DNA of 64,000 nucleotides, from contig JADHZB010001398.1 of NCBI GenBank assembly GCA_015657535.1, forward strand, positions 55,041 through 119,040, read 5' to 3'. A program made the position numbers and the translations under genes. Of this stretch, positions 37,801 to 49,800 are shown one piece after another. Every line of letters begins with the position of its first letter. Position 1 is the first letter of the stretch. The notes under the pieces are model-generated. The model saw only the letters and a list, made by a program, of their open reading frames with translations, ran no database searches and had not been told where the DNA came from. Origin of the DNA: Nephromyces sp. MM_2019. Taxonomy: Eukaryota > Apicomplexa > Aconoidasida > Nephromycida.

Positions 37801-38148
37801 TTTGCCGGAAAAATCGCGCGAGGCACTTACACTGACTAGAAAAAACTGCACTGCGTCTCGAGGTTATGCACAGGGGTAATGCAGCCATACGCACACAATA
37901 TCCAAAGTTAAGGATATATTAATAGCGTAAACGCACACATGCCTCCATATTTGAAGCTGCAATTTTATGAGGCCTCAACTGCTTTCAACGAAAGGAAAAG
38001 ATCAAGTTTTGGACAATAGTTGTAAACTGGTGGAGAAGGCGCTCAGCTTCCCATAGGGGGTTGCCGCAAAATCATTTCGAATAAAATTTGTTAAAGCTGC
38101 ATTTTTTGAATCAAATTTTATTAGTTTTAATATATATGCTATATATTC
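34850..38148. other. Intergenic region upstream of MKT1
   Basis: The left part (to ~36.9 kb) is A-rich on the plus strand like the MKT1 introns; it may hold 5' UTR exons of MKT1. From ~37.5 to 37.9 kb the sequence is notably less AT-rich and includes a perfect 7-bp stem hairpin at 37592-37610. Plus-strand frames at 36723-36923 (Lys-rich) and 37122-37475 (117 codons, basic, GTG start) have no splice context or family features, and I do not call them genes. Confidence 0.45.
37592..37610. other. Perfect inverted repeat (7-bp stem, 5-base loop)
   Basis: CACGGGG, a CGCAT loop, then CCCCGTG. It sits in a G+C-rich block of otherwise AT-rich intergenic DNA. Function unknown; it could be a structured RNA element or a protein-binding palindrome. 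Confidence 0.6.
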
Positions 38149-39993
38149 ATGTATTTTACCAAGCAATTTCGCGTGGAAAAAGATGACACTCATCCTCTAG
38201 ATGCTGTACATACACCATGCAGACTTTTTGTAAAATATGTAGAGGGCGAAGAAACAAATCCTATATATAGCATTATTAATAGGGTATTTGAACTTCTCTT
38301 AGCAAATTTTCCTCCTCATCGGTGGTTATTCCCTCGAACTATAAAAATAGCGTATTCCCGCTACTTATTGTACTTAAGCACACTATATATCAGCTATGTT
38401 TGAAGACCTGCAGATTTTTAGCTTTACTTTGCAATGGAGCAATATATATATATAGTGGAGTATAAAATAGAAAAGGCTTAACCTAGGAAATTTATGATCA
38501 GAGGCTGAGTTCCGTTCTATTTTATACATGATGTATTCACAGGTGGCCAATGACTTTGTGAAACTGATCATTGCACCACTACACAATTTGAAAAAGCGAA
38601 ACTGCTGGAAAAATACATTTTATTTGGTTAATCGCCTTTTGCTGTTTTTGTTTGTGCCCCCCATAATAAGCTCTCTGTCATGGCCCCTATACAGTTGCTA
38701 AGACGACGGAAACTAGTAGAATCTAGGTCCACCGTGAAGGATCATCGGAGGGGAGAGGTATAACCTTCTTAGAGAGGATTGGAGCAAGCAGTTTCGAACT
38801 ATAGCGGACTGTGTGAAAGACATGCATGTCTCAATAAGGTTACCTTTAGTGTATTTACTATAGCACCTGAAGTTACCTTTAATTTTGTAGGGGAGGGAGA
38901 TCTGAAGCTTTTTGCTGGGAAAAGAAACCAACGCACTACTACTTCCAATTTAAATTTTAGTTACATGCGTAACAGAGCTTTTCTGTTCACAGTATTAGGC
39001 CTGGAATGGTACCACAAGGCATGGGCCTCAGCCATCTCGCTAAAACACAGTCTAAAGAAAGAGGAACCTGCTCATAAACATGAAATCTCAGTTCCTACAA
39101 AAAATACTCAAGTTATGCCGATACAATAGGTGCGGAACGCATTCTTTTTAAAGGGTGATTTTTGCAAAGCCATAGCTGCAAAGCCTTGCTAGCTTTTGTT
39201 ATCATATTATCGTATAACTTCGTCTGTCTCTAATATTGGACAAATTTTTGAGCATTGAGAAGTCACGAGAACAAGAGTTCGTTGCATCAATACCCACTTC
39301 CGTATTCAGAAGTATATCCTTGAGCTAAGTAAGAAGCTTGAAAAAATATGACAAGGGGTTTTTGAGCGCGCCAAAATTAGCGGGTAGTTGCGGACTCTAG
39401 GTTACTTTCCCTTACAGGGTAATTTCATCATCAAAATTAACTACTTTCAACCCTGTCATTGAAATTGCTCAATCTTCTGGGCGTCGTATAGTATATTACA
39501 AGGTACTTGGCCACTATCATCAAAATTGTTAAATTTAGAGTACAGCTTCTCAAAAATCTCCTGTAAGACTAGCTAATGACCAAAGCGCGAGAGTGCGAAT
39601 ATAGTTTCTTTCATTACTCAATGCAAGTACCTAGAATTTTCGAGATGATTCCTCGGTACTTGAGTAAAACAAATATTTTATGTCCTAGAAACTTTGCAAA
39701 ATTCATTCAAAGCTCGTGGCTGTAATGGACTAACATAAAAATGCGAAAGACAGAAGGAGCAATCTTTGGCAATCTCGGTATATATCTTTTTCAGGGATTG
39801 TACCACGATATGTTGAACCGAAGGGAATGATTATACACGAAATTCAAGGGCATTCTACTCCGCCAATCACAAGCGTATCCAAGGTGTAAATCTTAGCATA
39901 AAAAGGCAGAAGCTCACTAAGCACTTTAACAAGGCGACCGCTGAATTTTGCAACGACTTTGAAGTGCAAAATAGCGGGAATAAACTTCATTGA
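38149..39993 (+). CDS. Compact nine-exon gene, 202-residue protein, family not recognised
   Basis: ATG at 38149. Exons 38149-38283, 38543-38626, 38695-38757, 38792-38838, 39418-39502, 39539-39562, 39605-39626, 39795-39883 and 39934-39993 (TGA) sum to 609 bases, and all phases match. Fragments: MYFTKQFRVEKDDTHPLDAV, ANDFVKLIIAPLHNLKKRNC, FRTIADCVKDMHVSIR, LTTFNPVIEIAQSSGRRIVY, RYVEPKGMIIHEIQGHS. The protein is basic, mixed alpha/beta in appearance, without signal peptide or membrane span. Intron 3 would be only 34 bases and two exons are under 25 bases, so details may change. An alternative end exists: a 38891-38960 exon joined after exon 4 gives a 132-residue version. Transcription converges on the minus-strand helical-protein gene. 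Confidence 0.5.
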
Positions 39994-40832
39994 CAAGGCA
40001 GGTACCTATCCGAATAAGTTAACCCCTTCAAGTGACAATTTAATTACAGATGTTACGCTAAGGAGATAGGACCAAATAATCCATATATATATTCGCTTAC
40101 CCTGCCTGCCACTGCTTTGTTCTCCAGTGTAGTCTATTTTTAAATCTCATAGTGTCAAGCAATATATTTCCTACTTTCAAACAGTGTTCAAATGATGACT
40201 ACTTTCATCTATTGAAAACAAAGAATGCTCCGGACGACTTGTTTGAAACTGGGAAAGGCTAGTATCGGGACAGCCTAACAATATCCCATTAAAATGTTTA
40301 AAAGTGATACCAGTGTCTAAATTAAACGACAGAGTGACGAGAAAAGTATCACAAAGAGCAAAAACCCGAGGAGTCCTCTGCAAAGATATCCAAAGGACTA
40401 TAGTAGTAGTATATCATAAGAAAATCAAAGTGTGAACTTTTTCCGAGTTATCGTTACGCTGAATATTTTTCATTGGATAAAATAAAAAATTCCATATACT
40501 TTTACACTTCGAGATTAATCATTGAGATCATTTAAAAATAATAAAGCATCAAAGTAAATCGTACGTATACCAACAAATTCGAATGAAATCCTGCAAAAAA
40601 ACCATCTTAACAATAAATGCTTAATTTTAGCGCCGAAAAAATGGAAAGAACCGCTAAAGAGCTGCATTTTATATTTTTTGAGGTGCCTATTAAAAGTACC
40701 TTAAATCAAGAATTTTTTCAGGTAATTTCACATATTCATATGAACAAATTGTAACGAATTTCTATCAAACTCACCCAAATTATTTATATTAAATTCATCT
40801 GGAAAGTATGCTTTATATTTCAAGTTATTTCC
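39994..40832. other. Convergent intergenic region
   Basis: This lies between two gene ends that face each other. It is AT-rich; short frames such as 40383-40177 (-) show no splice context. I see nothing else in it. Confidence 0.5.
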
Positions 40833-43800
40833 CTACATTTCAAGGCCTAAAAGTGACTTAATTTTCATTTCATAATCGGTCGCAATCTCGAACAACAAGC
40901 TAAAATAACTATTTTCCATGGAGGCGCCCTGCAAATTGACAGAACAAACGCAATCCAAAAACTAGCAGGCAAATTTGGGCCAAAGCAAATAGCTCTACCA
41001 AGTAAAGCATATAAATTCAGGCCTATCATATCAGTATTAGAAAAAAAATATAGAAACGGAGTTTTCAGCGAATTTATGCCTTTAAAAAGAGCATAAAAAC
41101 ATGCTTTTCCCAATTACTGATGAGAAATGATAAGCTAATAAACATTACGAAATGTTAGATACCATAATGACAGTTAAAATAACCTATTAATAAATGAAAA
41201 TTTAAGTGAATTTATGCACACAAAATTTAAAAAAAAAGAAATAGCATACAAGCATAAAGCCTCTTACTTATATAGTTGCAGTCCAGCATGTCTTCAAATA
41301 ACACTTTCAAACTATTCAGTCTTAAGATCACAAAATTATCCTCGTGTACTCCAACACACGCACAGACGCACACACACATTCTTCTCGTTACGCACACGCA
41401 AATTTCTCTTGTTCCATACACACATAAGCACTTCTTGTCTCACACACGCATATGCACTTTGTCTCCCACAAACGCGCTTTTTCTCTCACAAATACACGTC
41501 TTCTCCAAAAAACACGCACACGCAAAAACTCATTCTATCACTTGTACGAGCATGCTTAACACATCAAATGGAGATATCCACAGCTTTCGATCCCTAAACT
41601 AGTTGAAAAAATGATAGCCAGGAATAAGCAATAAACCTCATCTTATAGCACTCTTGTTCCTGGTCTAATCGAAAACTACTAACTAAAATGAAGACTTTTT
41701 CTTAAGCATAGGGAGCTATAAAAACAAGAATGCACATTTTTTCGCAATTTTTGCAGAGGCTCAAAAGAAGGCACTATGTCAAAGTTTGCGTGCTTAAATA
41801 TAAGTTTAGCGCTTAGCACACAGAAATTCCATAAATACCCCCTTAAATACCCGAAAAAACCCTGAATTTAACCCCTAAATATCTGTGTGATTCACAAAAT
41901 TATCTATCCTAGGGCAAAATTGTTAGTAGAAATTTTTTTTTTTCGTCTAATACTTTCTCGTTAAAAAAAAGTCAATTCCCTCCTCTTCTAATGGAAATCA
42001 TTATTTCAAAGCAAAAAACATGCTAGCCTATCAAACTTTAAGGAAAACATTAGCATACCATTATATAAGCTGCATCGAAGTAATACATGTACTCTAAATG
42101 TCAAAAAAAAGTCCTAGAAACGGCGAAAATACAGGAATTTAACTTACCTTCAAGAGCTTGCAGATTGTAGCAGCATCATCAAGCAGTAAAAATTTTACTG
42201 CGATATCTAAGACGCATTTCCAACTAGCAGGAGTCAGTATATTTGACACATCTTCATCCAAAAGTTTCTTTTCTTGAGACAGGAAAACTTCAAAAAGTTT
42301 TTTGGCGGTTTTCTTACTTCTGCAGTTTAACAAGCTATCAATAAGCTTTTCAAACGCCGAAAAAGGGTGAATCAAGGCTCCTAAGAAGTACTCAAACTGG
42401 TGAGGTGGTATCTTTTCCTGTCAGCAATAATCATAAGTGGGCTCAGGAGAAATCGGTCAGATGATTGTGTTTAGGTAATTACATAAGGAAAAAAAAACTC
42501 GCACGCAGATCAACAAGAAAGCATAATAAATCAATGTCTGCACACAATAAAGAAGCACAGATTATAGCTTTAAAAAGAGAGTGGCATGAATTTTAACATC
42601 AAAATTGCATTATACTATGACAGAATGATTGATTTATACACCAAAAAATTGCAAGAGAATCTAAAGGAGAAGCTCAAAGCTGGCGATAGGGGGAACCCCA
42701 ATTTCACTCAAATTCGAGTAAGAAATAGGAGGGAAACATCATAAAAAAAGGGGATTTCTCAGGAAAAAATCTTTAAATTCACTTTTTTTTCGATTTCCTT
42801 ATGGAACTACCATTTACGAGATTGAAGAGAGAGGTTTTCTCTCTCTCCTACATTCTACTCTGCAAGAAAATGCTTAACAAAAGAAACTCAAAGGAAGCTA
42901 CCAATCTATAGCTTTAAAATCTAATATAAAAAGCACAAACATTACTAATCTAGTGCATTAAAATCAAATATAAAAAGCAAAAAGCATCAAATGTTTTAAG
43001 AGCTTTGAAACCTTTCCTTCAAGCTGCTTGAAAAGTATTCGCTCATTCCACAGTGTAAATATCTCCTTAGAAAATCCGTGTATTTCTCCACCCGAAGATT
43101 CGCAGTATCTTTTAATCAGTGCTGTATGAAAGGAAACAAATTTCATAAATATTACTCAAGTAAAAAAGACGGAGAGCGAATTCATCAGGGAAGAAAGAAA
43201 TTGAAAAGAAGACAATGAAAAAGATATTAGTATACATCATATAGCAGCTTGCAATGCAAAAGTCTGAAGATTAAATAGAATACGAGTGGAAAAAGTAAAA
43301 ACCAAACAAAGAAGAGAAAGTAAAAGAAAATGCAAGTTTGAGACATAAAATCAATCAGGCGGATAAACTGAATGCCATTATTAGAAGAAAAAGAAGGAGA
43401 ATTTTAAGGTAAAAATTAGGCAAGAAAACAAGTGAAATCAACAAGAATTCTGTGTGTGTGTTGTTTGTCATCATAATAATATGTGCAGCTTTATGCGGGT
43501 GTGGGTTGCGTCATCATAATGATGTCTATGTCTATGTGTGTCGTGCGTCATCATGATAATATGTGCATCTTTGTGTGTGTGCGTATCACGTGTCATCATA
43601 ATATTGCCTATATCTTCTTGTGTGTGTTTTTTTGTTATCATAACGTCTATAGCTTGTGTGCATTAAATCAAGCTATACTAGCAACTCGAATAGCAGCGTT
43701 TACTTTAAAAAAAAGCCCAAAAACACACTTTTCAATACTAATTTGAAGCATTTTGCTATTATAAAAAAAGTTACACTTACGCCTTTTCAGCCTGCTGACT

Positions 43801-46800
43801 ATATCGCCTAGCTTCTGACAACTCACTATGCGCATGAAATCTTGATTCGCACACACGAAACGCATATACGAAGCGCTTCTTGAAGTTATCAAACTGATGA
43901 AGTTACTCATCGCTAATGCATGATTTTCAATTTTTATGCTTCAAAGCAAAATCTAATACAACACACAAAAAAAGCAGAGCGAACTTACATAATGCAGATG
44001 AGTAGTCCTGAGCGATTTCTAAAGAGTCCACCGCATATGCCACCATCCAAGGCTCTGATACCAAGTCTAGATCCTCTAATAAATCCAAAAAATTCAAGAA
44101 TTCTCTGAAGTATAAGGAGGGTGGAGGATGAAAACAAGAATTGAAGACAGAAAACAAGATCATCGTCTTTAAAAAGCTCAAGGATGAAGTAGAAAACTTG
44201 GAATATAGAGCTTTTCCATTCACTTTTGCTATAGAAGCAGTTAGGCAGCTAAATCACGCAAAAGCAGCTCCTTTCTTGCTCAAGTGTGTTGCAAATCTCC
44301 CTCATCTGTGTGCATTCCTTTCATTCTCTCAGGTGTGTTGCAAATCTCTCTCACGCGCATGCATCACTTTCATCAGCATTCTCTGTATAGTATAGCTGAT
44401 TTACTATCGACTAGGTTGTGTGCGAAATGCTAGTCCTAAATCAAAACTATTGTAATTAATTTCTGTCCAGTCTATCACAGAGCTCACAAAAGTGTAATCA
44501 TTCCGATAGCGAAATTTTCAAGACTGACTCAATATACTTCACGAAATACACCATCCTGAATAAGGAAATGCTTACTAATATATCGATGAATAAAACCTAC
44601 AAGTAAAAGCTTTTAAGGCTCTTTATGCATTCATTGAATATATCCACGGCAGTGCATCAATGACACACAAAAGATAGATGAAGATGTCAGGAAGCGATCT
44701 GCGGCATTCTAATGTTAAAAATAGGAGTATAATCACTGATTTACCTTTTTTAAAGCATTCACAATATCTTGGAAGGTGGTGAATGATAATCGTATCACAG
44801 AAAGAAGCCTATTCCAAGGCTTATTACATGTACAACCTTAAAATACTCTTCCACACACAGTCAACACAGGTTAACACACCAAAACAGATCAACACACCGA
44901 CGAATTCACACACCGACAGATTCACACACGGACACACCAAAGCACCAACAGACACACCAGCGCAAACGCACCAGCGCACACACACCAGCGCACACGCAAC
45001 AGTACAAACACACACTACCACCCCCCCACCCACCACTACACCAGCTCAAGTTCACGCCTCATCCCAATTTGTAACACCGCCTCACCACTCACCACAGTTT
45101 CCCCGCAAGACATCAGCTCTTCAATACCGCAACCATCCCCCTAAGCAAAAACTTCCCAACGAAAAATCACTCTCCACACTTCCTCTACTAACCTCGCATT
45201 CCTAATAGAAAACGCGGCTGCTCTATTTAGCAGCTTCAACGACCTCCAAACACACAGCCTAATAGACAGAGTCGTTTTCAGCGCTTCCAATCCATTGTCG
45301 CAACTACCAACGCCTACAAAATCATAGAACCCCCTAGTAAACGCTGCCTGCAACATTCGCTTGCTCAAAAAATCCGTCAATTTTATTCCTGACCTCAGTT
45401 GCGGATAAAAGGTGAATACTTCTACTAGTAATTTCGTAGTCTCCGAGGCAAAAAAGACAAGTTCGTCAGATGATGCAGCAATAAGTTGCAACAAGAGGAT
45501 TTTTGAAAAAATCCTTTGAATATCCAAAAAGTGAGGATTTTTTTTTTCGCCGCCGCTTATTTCATGAAATCCAGTTTCTTCTGATTTATCATATTCAAAA
45601 GTAGGTGATTCTTTGGAGGATTTATCAATCATCAAGAAATATCTAAGCATACGTTGCATACTATCAAAGCTCATGCTCAATATGACGCGAACTTCACGAG
45701 AAAGCTTGCAAGGTGGAGGTTCTGCAGGTTTTTCGTACGAGTTACTGGGATGAGAGTAGGCAGATAAGGAGGTATTACCAGCGGGGGTGAACTTAAATTT
45801 TGAAGCTTCAATTTTGCTAATGGCAGCGTTACAAGCTGGTAAAGGGCTGAGAGAGTTTTGGGAAGCAAATCTTGGGTTTGGTTGAAGCCTTTTGAGATGA
45901 ATAAAGAGCTTGGCTAGTCTGATATCTGCATCCCTCAGTAAGGGCTGGAGGTCAAACTCTAGCTTTGACGATTGAGTGTCTGAACATTTTGTACCACTTG
46001 CTAAACCCTGTGTGTGATGGTTAGTGGTCCCGGTTGAGTCAATGAAGGCTGAATCGCCGATGAAATGTCTCTGCAAGCTTAAGAGCTTATTCAAGTCGCT
46101 TCTAGCGAAAATAAACGAATCTAATGTATTTATTACAGTAGGGTTTGGTTGAGGTTTATCAAGGGACTTCTCAGCTTTCGTCCTGAGGTTCGCAAAGAAG
46201 GAAAAATAAGAAAAAGCGAGTGGTTTATATAGATGAAAAGAATTCAAGGGTTGGAAGACTAACTCATTGAATTTATTAGAATTTCTCACACAAGCTCGGA
46301 GTTTACAACATATTAATTCCTAAATTTCCCCCCCCAAAAAATAACCCTGAGAGTATTCAATAAGCAATGAGATGGCCATGGTATTACATTTTTTCCTATC
46401 ATCTTATTTTTACCTTCTACTGGCACTCAAAACTCAGATTTTCCCAATCATCATGAAAAGCACAGCATCAAAAAAAAGGATAGAACATACACACATTCAG
46501 CGGGTTTTAAAATGCAACTCTTTTAAAGAACTTATATCGGCTACAAAACAATAGAATTGATATTTTTTTCTTTCCCAGCAATCTCAAAATTAAATCACAT
46601 TTCTACAACCAAGTTAATAAGAAATGCATGCAGTTTTACATTAATGGCTTCATTGCTACGCTAATATAGCACCAGCACTTTCCTCAAAAAAGTTTCAACT
46701 CATCAGAAGACGGAAATTCCAGCATTTTACCGCCTTTTTTGCACGCAAAGTATCCAACCTTAACACCCCAATATCGCTGAAATTGATGATTCTTTGATGA

Positions 46801-49800
46801 GCAACAAGAGCAAGCAAGTTTATCCTATACCTTGAGCTTATCTCATCTTCATGCTCACACTTTTTGGTAAACAAAAAATCCGCCATCTCTCCATTTGCAG
46901 CGGTTTTCTCATTTGATGAGAGAGTTAGATTTTTTAGAACTAATGGAATTTCCAGCTTGAAGCCACCAAGAAGAATCTTTGCTAATAAGAAATCGTGGTA
47001 ATCTAAAGTCACCTGGTTTGCTAGTAGTAGCATGAGGAAAGAAACTGAAGAAATATCAATCAACTCACTCAAACTGCTCAGAGTAGTATTAACTATGCAA
47101 TTCCTCGCTGAACTCGAAGGCAATTTGCTAATAAAAGAGTAGTAAGCAGGAAGATGAAGAGAAAAGATAGCAAATTCTTCTTCCAGCAGCTCTCTCTGTA
47201 GGGAAAAAGAGTTTTTAGGTGTTAATAGCGCATTTTGCGGAGGAAAATTTGGGATTTTGTGAAGCTTTTTCGTTTTGAAGTGAAGAGTAGGTAGTAGAGG
47301 GTTGACAGCAATTTTCGCTAGATAAAAAGGAGAAGAAGCTCAAAAAGAAGTAAATGAAAAGGATAAGATAGAAAAACCACTATATGAAAAGAAAAAAGAC
47401 AAAAATAAAAAGCGAACGAAAGATAAAAGTTGGCCAAGCCAGATATGAAATCTTCGAGACACACACACCTTCCCCTCGCAGACTTCTCTCCTTGAAGATC
47501 ATTCGCTAAGCAAAAACCAAGTATACCATCAGCGAAAAAACGCAGCGTTAGCGGCACACAGATTTGCTGAATTTCATCAAAAAAATAAAATAAAGAGCGG
47601 AGCAGAAATCAATTCGCTAGTAAATATATGAAGCACGCTTATATCCGTATTGTCCAGATGAAAAATCCACTAAGAAAACGCTTATCTGCACCTCAAACAT
47701 GGCCTCTAAATAAAAGCATAGAAAATGATTTCTAAACATGGAAATATCCTGGGAATAAAGTAAGCAAAAAAAACTTTTAAATACAGTAAAGCAGCATGAT
47801 GAAGGATGAGTGTAATTGAGACACACAGTATAATTTCAGGCTCCCAGGTATTCATCAATTTTCAAAGTTAAAGCAGGAAACCAACAGACTAAATGCGTTC
47901 GTTTTAAGATTTCTGATAATGAAAAAATTCAAGACGAAGTGAAGAAGTGATCTTTTCCATTAAAAAACCACAAGATACATAGATTTACATCAGAAAGCAC
48001 CAAGAAACATAAAAATCCGCATTGACTAAAAATTAATCTCTTTAGAGAGCATTTTTAAAGCTCATAAAAATCATATATTTATGATTTAGATGTTTTTATA
48101 ACTCATAATCAAACTTTATCATTATCTCATTGTAAAAAAAATTTTCAAACATAAAAAACATCCACACACTACTTCTTCAGTAAATTAAATAAAACATCTA
48201 AAAAGAAGAAGGTAGCATACTTTGGAAAATCTGAAGATTTTTTTTACAAAGAGATATTCGAAGTAGAGCAAGGAGTGTACATACATTGCGCCTGAAAACC
48301 TACAGATTATAAGCTAGGAAAGTATCAAAATAGATGAAAAAAAAATTCTCGAAAATCTTCTTTTGTATTACCACATCTTTCTACCCTATTGTTGTGTCTT
48401 TAAAAGATTATTGAAACACACGCTGCAGTATATCCCTAGATTGTAAACCTTCTTCTATATCATCACATTTTAACAGCCTATTGTTGTGTCGCTAAAAGAG
48501 TGCTAAAATACACACACGCACACAGCGCATTAAATCTCGCTCATGAAAAAAAACTTTACACCTGTTTCAGCCCATCATGAAGCAGTAGATAGTAGAGATG
48601 CACACATCCAATGCGCTGCAATTCCTTCCATAAATCACACAGATCTTCAGGAGAAAAATAGTAATCCAAGCACCTCAACCTTTTCAGCAAACTAGCAGCT
48701 ACAGCCCTACTCTCTGTAGCTCTTAAGGCACGAAAAATATTCTCTTTGCGTGTTGATATAGTCAGACGGCCTAATAGGGCTTGGGAGTCATTAGAATCCT
48801 ACAAAGTTGATCAGCGTAAAGGAGAGAATTTTCGCATTCATCATTAAAAGCTCGTGGGTGATAATGTGTAATGTATTCGAAGATTTTTCAATGAAAAATT
48901 TCACCACTTATTCGAGGTTTTTTCCCTCAATCTTCGAGCAAAAGCTTAAACTCAGAAGCTGCCTTTTCTGTAGAGTAAGTCTCTACAGCTCGCACACACA
49001 CGCATAAAATTTGCAGACAAAAGATATGCATTACACGGGGGACTCATATACAAAGACAGCAAAATAGTCTTTTTTTAGATTATCTTTAAATCTTTACACA
49101 GCGCACAAAAAAGGAGTGGAGCTAAGATGACGGGGCTCACACACTGTTTTTTAAAGTAAAAACTTCAAAAAAAACTTCAAAAATATTCTAAAACACACTA
49201 TAATCTCCACAATAGGGCAAAATACTAGTCTTCAAACTAAATCTCGCAAAAATCTGATGATAAAGAATGAAAAAGTAAGAAATATAGCTTTACAAAAAGC
49301 CACGAAGCACAGAAAAAGAGAAGAAAAATTTCAATTTGTTCGCCAATATGTTCTGCACTATAGAAAGCTCATATTTTCGGCAAAAGTAGAATTTTTTGAC
49401 GAAAAAAAAGCTATAAAAATGCAATGAATTCATACAATCAAGAGGCAGAAATCACCAGCATTAACACGCTAGTCTCTTAGCGGAGCTTTCAATAACATTT
49501 TTTAAAGTATATACGATATCTTCAACACACTAAAATATATATCACTTGCAGTGGGGATAGGAAGCGTAAATAAATTTCATCAAATTCATTCACTACACAC
49601 ACAAGTATGCAGTAGATTCCTACTACTCTCTTAGCAACAAAAGCATAAGCTCTTCGTAAATCATTGCTACCCATTTATATCTTACGCACACTTGATAGGT
49701 AGAGAGGCAAACACACAAGGCGTAGTAAATAAGACGTTCTTGACTATAAAAACATCTTTGAGTCGGAAATATTTCGCACAAAAACCGAGGAATATTTCGG

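Noticed and set aside
41214..41602. Two overlapping plus frames of 108-127 codons
   Set aside because: CA-rich simple repeat translated in two frames; no start context or splice sites.
44783..45205. 140-codon Thr/His/Pro-rich plus frame
   Set aside because: Translation of an intronic CA repeat; lies in an intron of the minus-strand helical-protein gene.
40833..48798. RAP-domain protein call
   Set aside because: Helical repeats look similar, but no RAP motif is seen at the C-terminus.
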